A stretch of 8,111 bases of DNA from Alphaproteobacteria bacterium (GTDB lineage Bacteria > Pseudomonadota > Alphaproteobacteria > ATCC43930 > CGMCC-115725): NCBI GenBank assembly GCA_030039975.1, contig JASHUO010000170.1, positions 1-8,111 on the forward strand, read 5' to 3'. The notes under the pieces were generated by a model, which saw only the letters and a list, made by a program, of their open reading frames with translations, was not told the origin of the DNA and searched no databases. Positions 1 through 6,031 of the stretch are shown here, piece after piece (the stretch's first letter is position 1; each line of letters opens with the position of its first letter). The position numbers were made by a program, and so were the translations under genes.

Positions 1-751
1 GATCGACGCCGTCGCGGCCCCGACCGAAAGCGGTGCCCTCGGTCTTCACCATCAGATCCGGCATCAGCGGATGAGCGCTGCCGATCGGCGTGCCGACGAA
101 ACCGGGCGCTTCGGGATCGCGCGCCAGAATGAGGCCCGTGCGGCCGATCACCATGATGTTGTATTGCGCGCCCGCCGCTTCGATCGCCGTGCGGCGCTGG
201 ATTTCCGCGAGATCGATGAGGGCGATGACGGCGCGCGACGGCGCGACGGGCAGCAGACGTCCGGCGAAGGCGACCGAGCGGCCGCCAGCATCGAGCACGA
301 ACTCGCTGACCTCGGGACCGCGATCGGCAAAGAGGTCGTCGAGAAAGGCGGTCGGCGGCAGCAGCGGCTTGCCGCCCGATTGGCTGGCGCAGAGAACGAT
401 GCCGTTGCGATCGACGATCTCGACCGCCGACGACCAACGGGTGTCGGCGACCAGCCGCGTGAGGCTCGCGGCGCAGCCGGCGGGCGCGGCGTGCACCAAG
501 GTGGGATCCCGCTCGGCGGCTTCGAGCACGAGCTGCGCTTCGCGCACCAGCGCGTCATGATTCTGCGCCCAGGCGCGGGCGAGGCGCAGTGCGCGCGCCT
601 CGGCAGCGGCGATGAGCTCCGCACGCTCTTCCTGCACATGCTGCACAAAAAACAGCAGTGCAGGGAGCAATGCTAGCACGACGAGTAGCACAAGCCGCCA
701 ACGCAAGCTGAGGCGAGGCCAGCGCACAGCCTTCGGCACGAGAGACGGCAT
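1..751 (-). CDS. Membrane-anchored periplasmic sensor protein, N-terminal part (runs off left edge)
   Basis: I translated this frame by hand: it is open without a stop from the ATG at 751 to the window edge (250 residues). A short basic N-terminus (residues 1-19) is followed by one hydrophobic segment (about 20-36, RLVLLVVLALLPALLFF), then a charged, probably helical stretch (40-80) and a periplasmic alpha/beta region. Two strand-turn-strand patterns resembling Cache/PAS sensor domains are visible: VEIVDRNGIVLCAS near 110-123 and NIMVIGRTGLILARD near 205-220. Cys93 and Cys121 sit where related sensors often carry a Cys pair. This architecture typically precedes a histidine kinase, GGDEF/EAL or similar cytoplasmic output domain, which is not visible here. 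The start is the first ATG after an in-frame stop at 827-829, with GGGAG at 764-768, 12 bases upstream, which is rather far; an upstream TTG start is possible. The gene lies 143 bases after the nitrilase gene, so it is probably a separate unit. The family assignment is by pattern only. Confidence 0.75.
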   Translation of the reverse strand, partial: MPSLVPKAVRWPRLSLRWRLVLLVVLALLPALLFFVQHVQEERAELIAAAEARALRLARAWAQNHDALVREAQLVLEAAERDPTLVHAAPAGCAASLTRLVADTRWSSAVEIVDRNGIVLCASQSGGKPLLPPTAFLDDLFADRGPEVSEFVLDAGGRSVAFAGRLLPVAPSRAVIALIDLAEIQRRTAIEAAGAQYNIMVIGRTGLILARDPEAPGFVGTPIGSAHPLMPDLMVKTEGTAFGRGRDGVD

Positions 752-800
752 TGTCGAGAGGGACTCCCGGAAGCGCAGCGGCCGCAGCGATAGCAAGTTG

Positions 801-830
801 TTGTTAATCAAAGATTTAAGGGAGCGTCAA
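801..830 (-). promoter_or_regulatory. Possible sigma70-type promoter for the sensor gene
   Basis: Reading the minus strand, TTGACG (825-830) is a good -35 hexamer. It is followed after 17-18 bases by TTAACA/TAACAA (801-807), a weak -10. The patch is clearly more AT-rich than the surrounding DNA, as expected of a promoter region, and it lies about 50 bases upstream of the proposed ATG at 751. The -10 match is only about 3 of 6, so this is a suggestion. Confidence 0.25.
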
Positions 831-847
831 GAAAACGTCATGACGCT
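823..847. promoter_or_regulatory. TGACG repeat cluster / palindrome, candidate operator
   Basis: The 7-base arms AGCGTCA (823-829) and TGACGCT (841-847) form an inverted repeat. Inside it is the perfect 10-base palindrome CGTCATGACG (836-845). On the minus strand TGACG occurs at 836-840 and 825-829, an 11-base direct repeat (about one helical turn), and in the opposite direction at 841-845. The second copy overlaps the proposed -35 hexamer of the sensor gene, a position suited to a repressor or regulator site. No binding protein is known from this window. Confidence 0.35.
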
Positions 848-864
848 TGCGATCGACCATCGAG

Positions 865-880
865 GCCGCGCAAGCGCGGC
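865..880 (-). other. GC-rich stem-loop after the nitrilase gene
   Basis: GCCGCG and CGCGGC arms (865-870 and 875-880) pair around a 4-base loop, starting 14 bases beyond the nitrilase stop codon. There is no run of U on the transcript side, so it is not a canonical intrinsic terminator. It could protect the 3' end of the operon transcript or pair with Rho-dependent termination. Confidence 0.35.
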
Positions 881-894
881 GGCAGCGCGTTCTC

Positions 895-1770
895 TTACGC
901 CACCCGCTGCCTTGGCTGGGTCGCCAATTCTGTCAGACTCCCATAGAGCTCGGGTCGGCGCTGAGACAGAAGTGGGTAGCGCCGACGGATCTCGTCGACG
1001 AAGCCCGGATTGATGCCGGCGCAGAGGCAGGTCTCGTCGTCCGAGGCGGTGGCGGTGATGACGCCCCAGGGATCGACGACCATGCTGCGGCCGACGAACG
1101 CGATCCCCGATCTGGGTTCCGTGCCGTACTGACCCGAAGCCACCACCCATACCTGATTCTCGGCGGCGCGGGCGCGCAGGAAGAATTCCCAATGATCGTA
1201 GCGCGGGCTCAAAAACGCGGAGGCGCAGACAATGAGCCGCGCCCCTTTCAGCGCCAGCTCGCGATAAACCTCGGGAAAGCGCAGATCCGAGCAGACCGAG
1301 AGACCGATCGGACCGAGTTCCGTCTCAAACACCGGCAAGGCATCGCCGGCCTTCACCTTGTCGCTCTCGCGGATGCCGCCTTTGATATCTTCGCGATCGG
1401 GCGCGTCGAAGAGATGCGTCTTGCGGTAAGCGCCGACGATCCGGCCATCCGGCCCGAGCAGCGTGCAGGTATTGTAGTAGATGCCGCTGCCGGCATCTTC
1501 GTACATCGAACCGGTGATGTAGAGGCGATAGCGGCGCGCCAGCTCCGCCAAGCGTTCGGTGGTCGGCCCAGGGATCGGCTCGGCGATCTCGCGATAAGCG
1601 TTCTTGGTGCTGTAGCCGAGACCGGTCCACACTTCCGGCAACACCACGAGCCGCGCGCCGCGCTCACCTGCCTGGCCCACCAAGGTCAGGGCTTTGCGTA
1701 TGGTTCCTTCTTTCTCGCCATCAATCGCGGTGAACTGCGCACAGGCGACGGTGACATCGTTGTCCGACAT
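895..1770 (-). CDS. Nitrilase-superfamily carbon-nitrogen hydrolase (amidase/nitrilase-like)
   Basis: The 291-residue protein shows the Glu-Lys-Cys catalytic triad of the nitrilase superfamily: Glu46 in LVVLPEVW, Lys117 in AYRKTHLFD and Cys160 in GLSVCSDLRFPE. I checked the codon of each residue in the sequence. Other family marks are the early ACAQF strand, YNTCTLLGPDGRIVGAYRK, the ENQVWVVAS segment, GRSMVVDPWG and a C-terminal RRPELYGSL. The length is normal for a cytoplasmic single-domain member, and there is no signal peptide. The family cleaves non-peptide C-N bonds in amides, carbamoyl compounds or, less often, nitriles; exact specificity is not readable, and an omega-amidase- or carbamoylase-like activity is equally possible. 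The start is supported by GGGGAGG at 1777-1783 with 6-base spacing. It follows livF after 90 bases with no convincing promoter in between, so it is probably the last operon gene and may process the transported compound. Confidence 0.92.
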   Translation of the reverse strand: MSDNDVTVACAQFTAIDGEKEGTIRKALTLVGQAGERGARLVVLPEVWTGLGYSTKNAYREIAEPIPGPTTERLAELARRYRLYITGSMYEDAGSGIYYNTCTLLGPDGRIVGAYRKTHLFDAPDREDIKGGIRESDKVKAGDALPVFETELGPIGLSVCSDLRFPEVYRELALKGARLIVCASAFLSPRYDHWEFFLRARAAENQVWVVASGQYGTEPRSGIAFVGRSMVVDPWGVITATASDDETCLCAGINPGFVDEIRRRYPLLSQRRPELYGSLTELATQPRQRVA

Positions 1771-1776
1771 GACGGG

Positions 1777-1783
1777 CCTCCCC
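1777..1783 (-). promoter_or_regulatory. Shine-Dalgarno site of the nitrilase gene
   Basis: GGGGAGG on the minus strand ends 6 bases before the ATG at 1770 and fixes that start. Confidence 0.75.
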
Positions 1784-1860
1784 GATCCCTCGGCGAGCCT
1801 AGAGCGTTGGAAGTATGGTGGGCAAGGCGTAGACGAGGAGCTGAATCCGACTTCGACAAC

Positions 1861-2655
1861 CTAGCCTAACCAGCGCTTGCGGCGCCGATAATGCTTGACC
1901 TCGCGGTAGGACTTGCGCGCGCCAGCTTCGTTGAGACCGAGATAGAATTCCTTGATGTCGGAGTTCTGTTGCAGCGCCGCCGCCGGGCCTTCGAGGACGA
2001 TGCGGCCGTTTTCCATGACGTAGCCGTGATCGGCGATGGTGAGCGCCAAGGTCGCGTTCTGCTCGACCAGCAGCACGGTCAGATGCCGCTCCTCCTTCAG
2101 CCGGCGAATGACCGCAAAGATCTCCTCGATGAGCTGGGGCGCAAGGCCGAGCGACGGCTCGTCGAGCAACACCATCTTGGGGTTGGACATCAGCGCCCGG
2201 CCGATGACCAGCATTTGCTGTTCGCCGCCCGAGAGATAACCGGCCGCTTGGTTGTGGCGCTCCGCCAAAGCCGGAAACATCTCAAAGATCCGGTCGATGC
2301 TATCCTTCACCGTGCCGCGGTCCCGGCGGGTATGAGCGCCTGCGGTCAGATTCTCCGCGACGGTGAGATTCGCGAAGACCCGGCGTCCCTCGAAGACCTG
2401 GACGATGCCGCGTTCGACGACCTGGTGGGGCGGGAGGCGGTCGAGCCGCTCGCCCGCAAACTCGACGCTGCCTTTCGTCACCTCGCCGCGCTCGGAATGA
2501 AGGAGACCGGAAATCGCTTTCAGCGTCGTCGTCTTGCCGGCGCCGTTGGCGCCGAGCAAAGCGGTGATTTGCCCCGCCTTGGCCGCGAGCGAAACGCCGC
2601 GCAGCACCAGAATGGCGTTGTCATAGACGACTTCGATGTTGTTCAGCGCCAGCAT
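1861..2655 (-). CDS. livF: LivF-type ABC transporter ATP-binding protein
   Basis: This is one of the two cytoplasmic ATPases that drive a branched-chain amino acid type (HAAT) importer. Within 264 residues it shows Walker A GANGAGKT (35-42), a Q-loop region followed by the LivF-typical EGRRVFANLTVAENL (89-103), the signature LSGGEQQ (141-147) and Walker B MVLLDEP (161-167). The switch region reads VEQN (197-200), where most ABC ATPases have a His; that substitution is normal for LivF. The ABC core ends near residue 240. A basic tail of about 24 residues follows, ending KHYRRRKRWLG, and makes the protein longer than E. coli LivF (237). The upstream Shine-Dalgarno signal is poor (GAAAG at best), and the 79-base gap to the binding-protein gene is filled by a strong stem-loop, so translation may be set lower than for its neighbours. 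The partner ATPase is the LivG fragment at the right edge. Confidence 0.95.
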   Translation of the reverse strand: MLALNNIEVVYDNAILVLRGVSLAAKAGQITALLGANGAGKTTTLKAISGLLHSERGEVTKGSVEFAGERLDRLPPHQVVERGIVQVFEGRRVFANLTVAENLTAGAHTRRDRGTVKDSIDRIFEMFPALAERHNQAAGYLSGGEQQMLVIGRALMSNPKMVLLDEPSLGLAPQLIEEIFAVIRRLKEERHLTVLLVEQNATLALTIADHGYVMENGRIVLEGPAAALQQNSDIKEFYLGLNEAGARKSYREVKHYRRRKRWLG

Positions 2656-2667
2656 GTCGCTTTCATC

Positions 2668-2729
2668 ATCAACGCCCCACCTAACCCACCCGAGCAGCGG
2701 GTGGGCGAGGTGGGTAGATTACCGTTGAT
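2668..2729 (-). repeat. Compound stem-loop (REP-like palindrome) between binding-protein gene and livF
   Basis: The innermost arms CCCACCC (2685-2691) and GGGTGGG (2699-2705) enclose a 7-base loop. After a short internal loop, CCCACCT (2676-2682) pairs with AGGTGGG (2708-2714). An outer 7-base pair, ATCAACG (2668-2674) with CGTTGAT (2723-2729), closes the structure. It begins 6 bases after the binding-protein stop and ends 12 bases before the livF ATG. No U-run follows, so it is not a standard terminator. Palindromes in this position in transporter operons commonly protect the upstream binding-protein message and lower expression of downstream genes; that role is inferred here. GC-rich palindromes of this style are often dispersed in alphaproteobacterial genomes. 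Confidence 0.75.
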
Positions 2730-2734
2730 CGCAG

Positions 2735-4000
2735 CTAGTTCGCCTTGGCCATTTGCTGCGCCGTCTTATGCTCTCGGTCCACGATCAAGTCGCGATAGGC
2801 GCGGAACCACTGCGTCTCAGGAACGAAGCCTTCGTCCTTGACCCGGAAGATCTTGACCCAGCCGCCGCCTTCGTGATCGTCCGCCGTAATCGTGAGCGGC
2901 GCGTTGAGACCGCCGAGCGTGAAGTCGTGGATCATCTCGAAGCCCTTCTTCACGTCGGTCGGCGTCGGCTTTTGGCCGTGGGTGAGCGTGAGGGCGTTCT
3001 TGATCGCCGCCACCCAAAGCGCCCCTTGCTGCACGCCGCGATTATAGTAGACCGTGGACTTCATCGCGGCCGGCGGCTCCTTCCCCTCCTTCTTGTACAT
3101 CGCCTGAATTTCCTTGATCACCGGGTAGTCCTCGCCCGCGCCTGCGAACTGCATGGTGTTGTAGCCCTGCGCGACGCTCCAGCCGCCGGCGCCCATGATG
3201 TCCGCCTCGCCGGAGGCCCACACCAAGGCGACCACATGCGTCAGGGGATAGCCGTTCTGCTTCAGGCCTTTGATAATCAAGGCCGGCGACTTGCCGAAGG
3301 TGTGGTCAATCACGAAGTCCGGGCGGTATTCCTGCGCGATCGCCAGCACCTGGGAGCTGACATCGACCCCCGGCGGCGGGACGGCGAAGGTCTGGAGCTG
3401 AAAGCCTTCGACCTTGGAAAGCTCCTCGATGACCGGCATGGGCTCGTGGCCGGCCGGGTTGTCGTAGAAGATATAGGCGATCTTCTTGCCCTTGAGGCTG
3501 CCGCCCAGCTGGTCCTTGGCGAACTTGACGGCCGCGGCTCCTTGCGACCAGTAATTCGCGGCAATCGGGAAGAGATAGGGGTAGTACTGCCCGTCGCCCG
3601 AAGCGGCGATGCCGAAGCCGGGCGAGGTGCCCGGCATCTTGTCCTGCTCGAGCCGCTGATTGAGCGCTTCGGTCTGTGGCGTGCCGTAGATCATGATGCC
3701 GACGGCGCCTTGCTGCTTGGCATGCTCGTATTCTTCGACCGCAGGCGGCACCTGATAGGCCGTGTCGACCTCGCTGGCGTCGATCTTCCAGCCATCGACC
3801 CCGCCTTGGGAGTTGATGAGATCGATGTAGTCATGCGTGCCCGGGCAGAGCATGGTGCCCACCACCTGCGTCGGGCCCGTGCGGTCGCACTGCATGCCGA
3901 TCAGGATCGTCTTGTCCTCGGCCTGGGCGAGCCCGGCAAAGGCGATCGCCATCGCACCTCCCAGTGAAAGGGCGAAGAAGCTTGTCAATCTCGGTGTCAT
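2735..4000 (-). CDS. livK: Periplasmic substrate-binding protein of a HAAT/LivK-like ABC importer
   Basis: The 421-residue precursor captures the ligand in the periplasm and delivers it to LivH/LivM. A signal peptide is clear: a basic start (MTPR), a hydrophobic core (about 7-23) and an AQA cleavage site near residue 27. The mature part begins with ILIGMQCDRTGPTQVVG, matching the first strand and ligand loop of type I periplasmic binding proteins, followed by DYIDLINSQGGVDGWKI and, in the second lobe, KKIAYIFYDNPAGHEPM. Only two cysteines occur (Cys38, Cys52), close enough for a disulfide. The start at 4000 is supported by GGGAGGA at 4007-4013, 6 bases upstream; the same open frame extends to 4645 antiparallel to nothing useful, inside livM, so longer starts are rejected. 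It is longer than classic E. coli LivK, as in many HAAT proteins for aromatic or other carboxylates. The livK symbol denotes family only; the ligand is unknown. Confidence 0.93.
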   Translation of the reverse strand: MTPRLTSFFALSLGGAMAIAFAGLAQAEDKTILIGMQCDRTGPTQVVGTMLCPGTHDYIDLINSQGGVDGWKIDASEVDTAYQVPPAVEEYEHAKQQGAVGIMIYGTPQTEALNQRLEQDKMPGTSPGFGIAASGDGQYYPYLFPIAANYWSQGAAAVKFAKDQLGGSLKGKKIAYIFYDNPAGHEPMPVIEELSKVEGFQLQTFAVPPPGVDVSSQVLAIAQEYRPDFVIDHTFGKSPALIIKGLKQNGYPLTHVVALVWASGEADIMGAGGWSVAQGYNTMQFAGAGEDYPVIKEIQAMYKKEGKEPPAAMKSTVYYNRGVQQGALWVAAIKNALTLTHGQKPTPTDVKKGFEMIHDFTLGGLNAPLTITADDHEGGGWVKIFRVKDEGFVPETQWFRAYRDLIVDREHKTAQQMAKAN

Positions 4001-4006
4001 GTCGTT

Positions 4007-4013
4007 TCCTCCC
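4007..4013 (-). promoter_or_regulatory. Strong Shine-Dalgarno site of the binding-protein gene
   Basis: GGGAGGA lies 6 bases before the ATG at 4000. It is the best ribosome-binding site in the operon, consistent with the high demand for a periplasmic binding protein, and it rules out the longer upstream reading. Confidence 0.8.
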
Positions 4014-4026
4014 TTGTGTACTGTCT

Positions 4027-5094
4027 TCAGTAGGAAAAAGGCCATAGTCGGAAGTAGTTGCGAATGTTGCGCCACAGCCGATTGAGGCCCTCCGGTTCGA
4101 CGATCAGGAAGAAGATGATCAATCCGCCGAAAAGGATCAGCGTCAGATTGGGGACCAGCGTGCGAATCGTGTCCTGCGAGAACAGCACGCCGCCGAAATG
4201 CGTCAGGAAAAGGCGGGTCGCCTCCGGCAGAATGGTGATGAAGGCGGCGCCGAAGACGGCGCCGAGCACGGAACCGAGACCGCCGATGATGATCATCGCG
4301 AGATAGTTTATCGAGACGTCGATCCCGAACTGCTCGTAATTGGCGATGCCGAGATAATAGGTGTAGAGAACTCCGGTGACGCCGGCGTAGAAGGACGAGA
4401 TCGCGAAGGCATAGAGCTTGTAGCGGAAGATATTGATGCCGATGATCTCGGCCGCGATGTCCTGGTCGCGGATGGCGATGAAGGCGCGGCCGATGCGGCT
4501 GCGCATCAGGTTCAACGTGGCGACGATCGCCAGCACGGCGAAGAACAACAGGAAGAAATAGAGCTGCTCTGGGGTTTGCAGCTTCCAGCCGAAGACCGAA
4601 GGCGGCGGCACCTGGATCGAAGCCTCGATCCCGCCCGAGATCCATGTCACATGGTTGATCGTCCAGGCGATGATGAATTGCGAGGCGAGGGTCGCAATCG
4701 CCAGGTAGATCCCCTTGATGCGCAAGGACGGGATGCCGACGATGATGCCGATCAGCGCGGCCATCAAGCCGCCGGCCGGGATGGCGAGCCAGAAGGGCAC
4801 CCCCAGGCGCACGATCAGATTCGCCGCGGTATAGGCGCCGACCGACATGAAGCCGCCATGGCCGATCGAGATCTGCCCGGTATAGCCGGTCAGAATATCG
4901 AGGCCGATGGCGCCGACGACGGCGATCAAGACCAGATTGACCAAGGTCAGCAGATAGGCGCTGAACACCAGCGGGACGACGAAGAGGAAAAAGAGCGCAA
5001 TCCCCAACACCGCCCAGCGCGCCACCGGCAACGGCAAGAGCGCCATATCGGCCGCGTAGCTCGTCTTGAAGACGCCGGTCTCACTGTGGAACAT
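4027..5094 (-). CDS. livM: LivM-type ABC transporter permease
   Basis: This inner-membrane permease of 355 residues has many hydrophobic segments (roughly 26-46, 48-68, 103-122, 130-148, 178-195, 228-250, 262-290 and 315-333). It carries the LivM hallmark GLDILTGYTGQISIGHGGF (64-82) and a cytoplasmic coupling loop with FIAIRDQDIAAEIIGIN (205-221) that should contact the LivF/LivG ATPases. GGLGSVLGAVFGA (271-283) is also typical of the family. It starts at 5094 with GAGAGG at 5104-5109, 9 bases upstream. An internal Met17 is possible, but the leader ETGVFKTSY resembles the N-terminus I remember for this subfamily. It pairs with LivH to form the membrane channel. It follows livH after 37 bases and precedes the binding-protein gene by 26. 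Confidence 0.95.
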   Translation of the reverse strand: MFHSETGVFKTSYAADMALLPLPVARWAVLGIALFFLFVVPLVFSAYLLTLVNLVLIAVVGAIGLDILTGYTGQISIGHGGFMSVGAYTAANLIVRLGVPFWLAIPAGGLMAALIGIIVGIPSLRIKGIYLAIATLASQFIIAWTINHVTWISGGIEASIQVPPPSVFGWKLQTPEQLYFFLLFFAVLAIVATLNLMRSRIGRAFIAIRDQDIAAEIIGINIFRYKLYAFAISSFYAGVTGVLYTYYLGIANYEQFGIDVSINYLAMIIIGGLGSVLGAVFGAAFITILPEATRLFLTHFGGVLFSQDTIRTLVPNLTLILFGGLIIFFLIVEPEGLNRLWRNIRNYFRLWPFSY

Positions 5095-5109
5095 CGTTTT
5101 CAGCCTCTC

Positions 5110-5127
5110 GCCGGCGCTGCCGCCGGC
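5110..5127 (-). other. Stem-loop in the livH-livM gap
   Basis: Perfect 7-base arms GCCGGCG (5110-5116) and CGCCGGC (5121-5127) surround a 4-base loop. The hairpin starts 4 bases after the livH stop and abuts the GAGAGG ribosome-binding site of livM (5104-5109). There is no U-tract, so it is not a terminator. It could tune livM translation or mRNA processing. Confidence 0.55.
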
Positions 5128-5131
5128 ATGT

Positions 5132-6031
5132 TCAGACCCGCTCTATCCGTCGCCGGCCGAAAATCCCCTCGGGCCGCACCATCAAGACGGCGATCATCAG
5201 CAGATAGGGTATGAAATCCTTGGTACCGCCGCCGACCAGCGGATCGAGAAAGCCGGCGGAGAGACTTTCGACGACGCCGACGATCAACCCGCCGACCACG
5301 GCGCCGAGGATCGAGTCGAGCCCACCCAGGATCATCACGGGGAATACCTTGAGACCGACCAGCGCCAATTGATTGTCGACGCCGAGCATCGCTCCCCAGA
5401 GCACGCCACCAAGCGCCGAAACGACCCCGGCCAAGGCCCAGGCCAGCGCAAAATAGCGCCGCACATTGATCCCCATCGCCATCGCCACTTGCTGGCTGTC
5501 CGCGACCGCCCGCATCGCCACGCCAATGCGGCTCTTCAGGAAGAACCAGCCGAACCCGCACAGGAACGCCAGGCTCACGCCAGCACCGACGAGTTGGATG
5601 GGCGGCAGGATCAACGGACCGAGAAGCACCGGCTCATCGCCGACCGGCAAGGGAATGGTCTGTGTCCCGCCGCCAAAAGCGAGCGTCGCGACGCCGCGGA
5701 GCACGAAGCCGAGGCCCAGCGTCGCCATGATCACGGCGATGATCGGCCGACCCAGCAGCGGTCTCAACACGACGCGCTCCAAGCCGAAGGCGAAGACGAC
5801 CATGCCGAGGACCGCCAGCAGCGCGCTGATCCACCAGGGAAAGCCGGCGAGATGGGTAGCGCCGGCAGCGAGAAAGCCGGCAAACATCACAAACTCGCCC
5901 TGGGCGAAGTTGATCGCGTCCGTCGCCTTGTAGATCAGCACGAAACCAAGCGCGACGAGCGCGTACATCGAGCCGACCAGGAGCCCATTGGCGAGCAGAA
6001 TGGCGATGAAGCGCCAGGGCAGATCAAGCAT
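5132..6031 (-). CDS. livH: LivH-type ABC transporter permease
   Basis: This 299-residue inner-membrane permease is the LivM partner. Hydrophobic segments fall near 6-33, 46-62, 65-83, 98-118, 145-165, 192-214, 228-256 and 273-286. The diagnostic LivH motif DAINFAQGEFVMFAG lies at 38-52, and the coupling loop MRAVADSQQVAMAMGINV at 173-190 should dock on the ATPases. GGLDSILGAVVGGL (236-249) and the C-terminal VRPEGIFGRRR are family-typical. The frame is open upstream to 6160, but the extra 43 residues are arginine-rich and lie inside the ligase gene. The ATG at 6031 is chosen because GGAG (6039-6042) precedes it by 7 bases and because homologs begin just before the first hydrophobic segment. 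It overlaps the ligase stop by 8 bases, suggesting translational coupling. Confidence 0.95.
   Translation of the reverse strand: MLDLPWRFIAILLANGLLVGSMYALVALGFVLIYKATDAINFAQGEFVMFAGFLAAGATHLAGFPWWISALLAVLGMVVFAFGLERVVLRPLLGRPIIAVIMATLGLGFVLRGVATLAFGGGTQTIPLPVGDEPVLLGPLILPPIQLVGAGVSLAFLCGFGWFFLKSRIGVAMRAVADSQQVAMAMGINVRRYFALAWALAGVVSALGGVLWGAMLGVDNQLALVGLKVFPVMILGGLDSILGAVVGGLIVGVVESLSAGFLDPLVGGGTKDFIPYLLMIAVLMVRPEGIFGRRRIERV

Noticed and set aside
71..676. Open frames of 156-201 codons on either strand over the left-edge gene
   Set aside because: The minus-strand frame starting at 751 is continuous to the edge and reads as a membrane-anchored Cache-like sensor; the others are low-complexity Arg/Ala-rich shadows.
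1771..1860. Separate promoter for the nitrilase gene
   Set aside because: The 90-base gap shows only scattered weak hexamers (such as TTGCCC with a poor -10), not enough to call.
2668..2729. Intrinsic terminator between the binding-protein gene and livF
   Set aside because: The stem is strong, but no U-run follows on the minus-strand transcript and livF is required for the same transporter, so read-through is expected.
2753..3967. Long plus-strand open frame (404 codons) opposite the binding-protein gene
   Set aside because: It is a GC-driven shadow of the minus-strand gene: rich in Arg, His, Asp and Val with no recognisable domain, while the opposite frame has a signal peptide and family motifs.
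4001..4645. Upstream extension of the binding-protein frame into livM
   Set aside because: The extra 215 residues are Arg/His-rich noise inside livM; the ATG at 4000 has a strong ribosome-binding site and begins a signal peptide.
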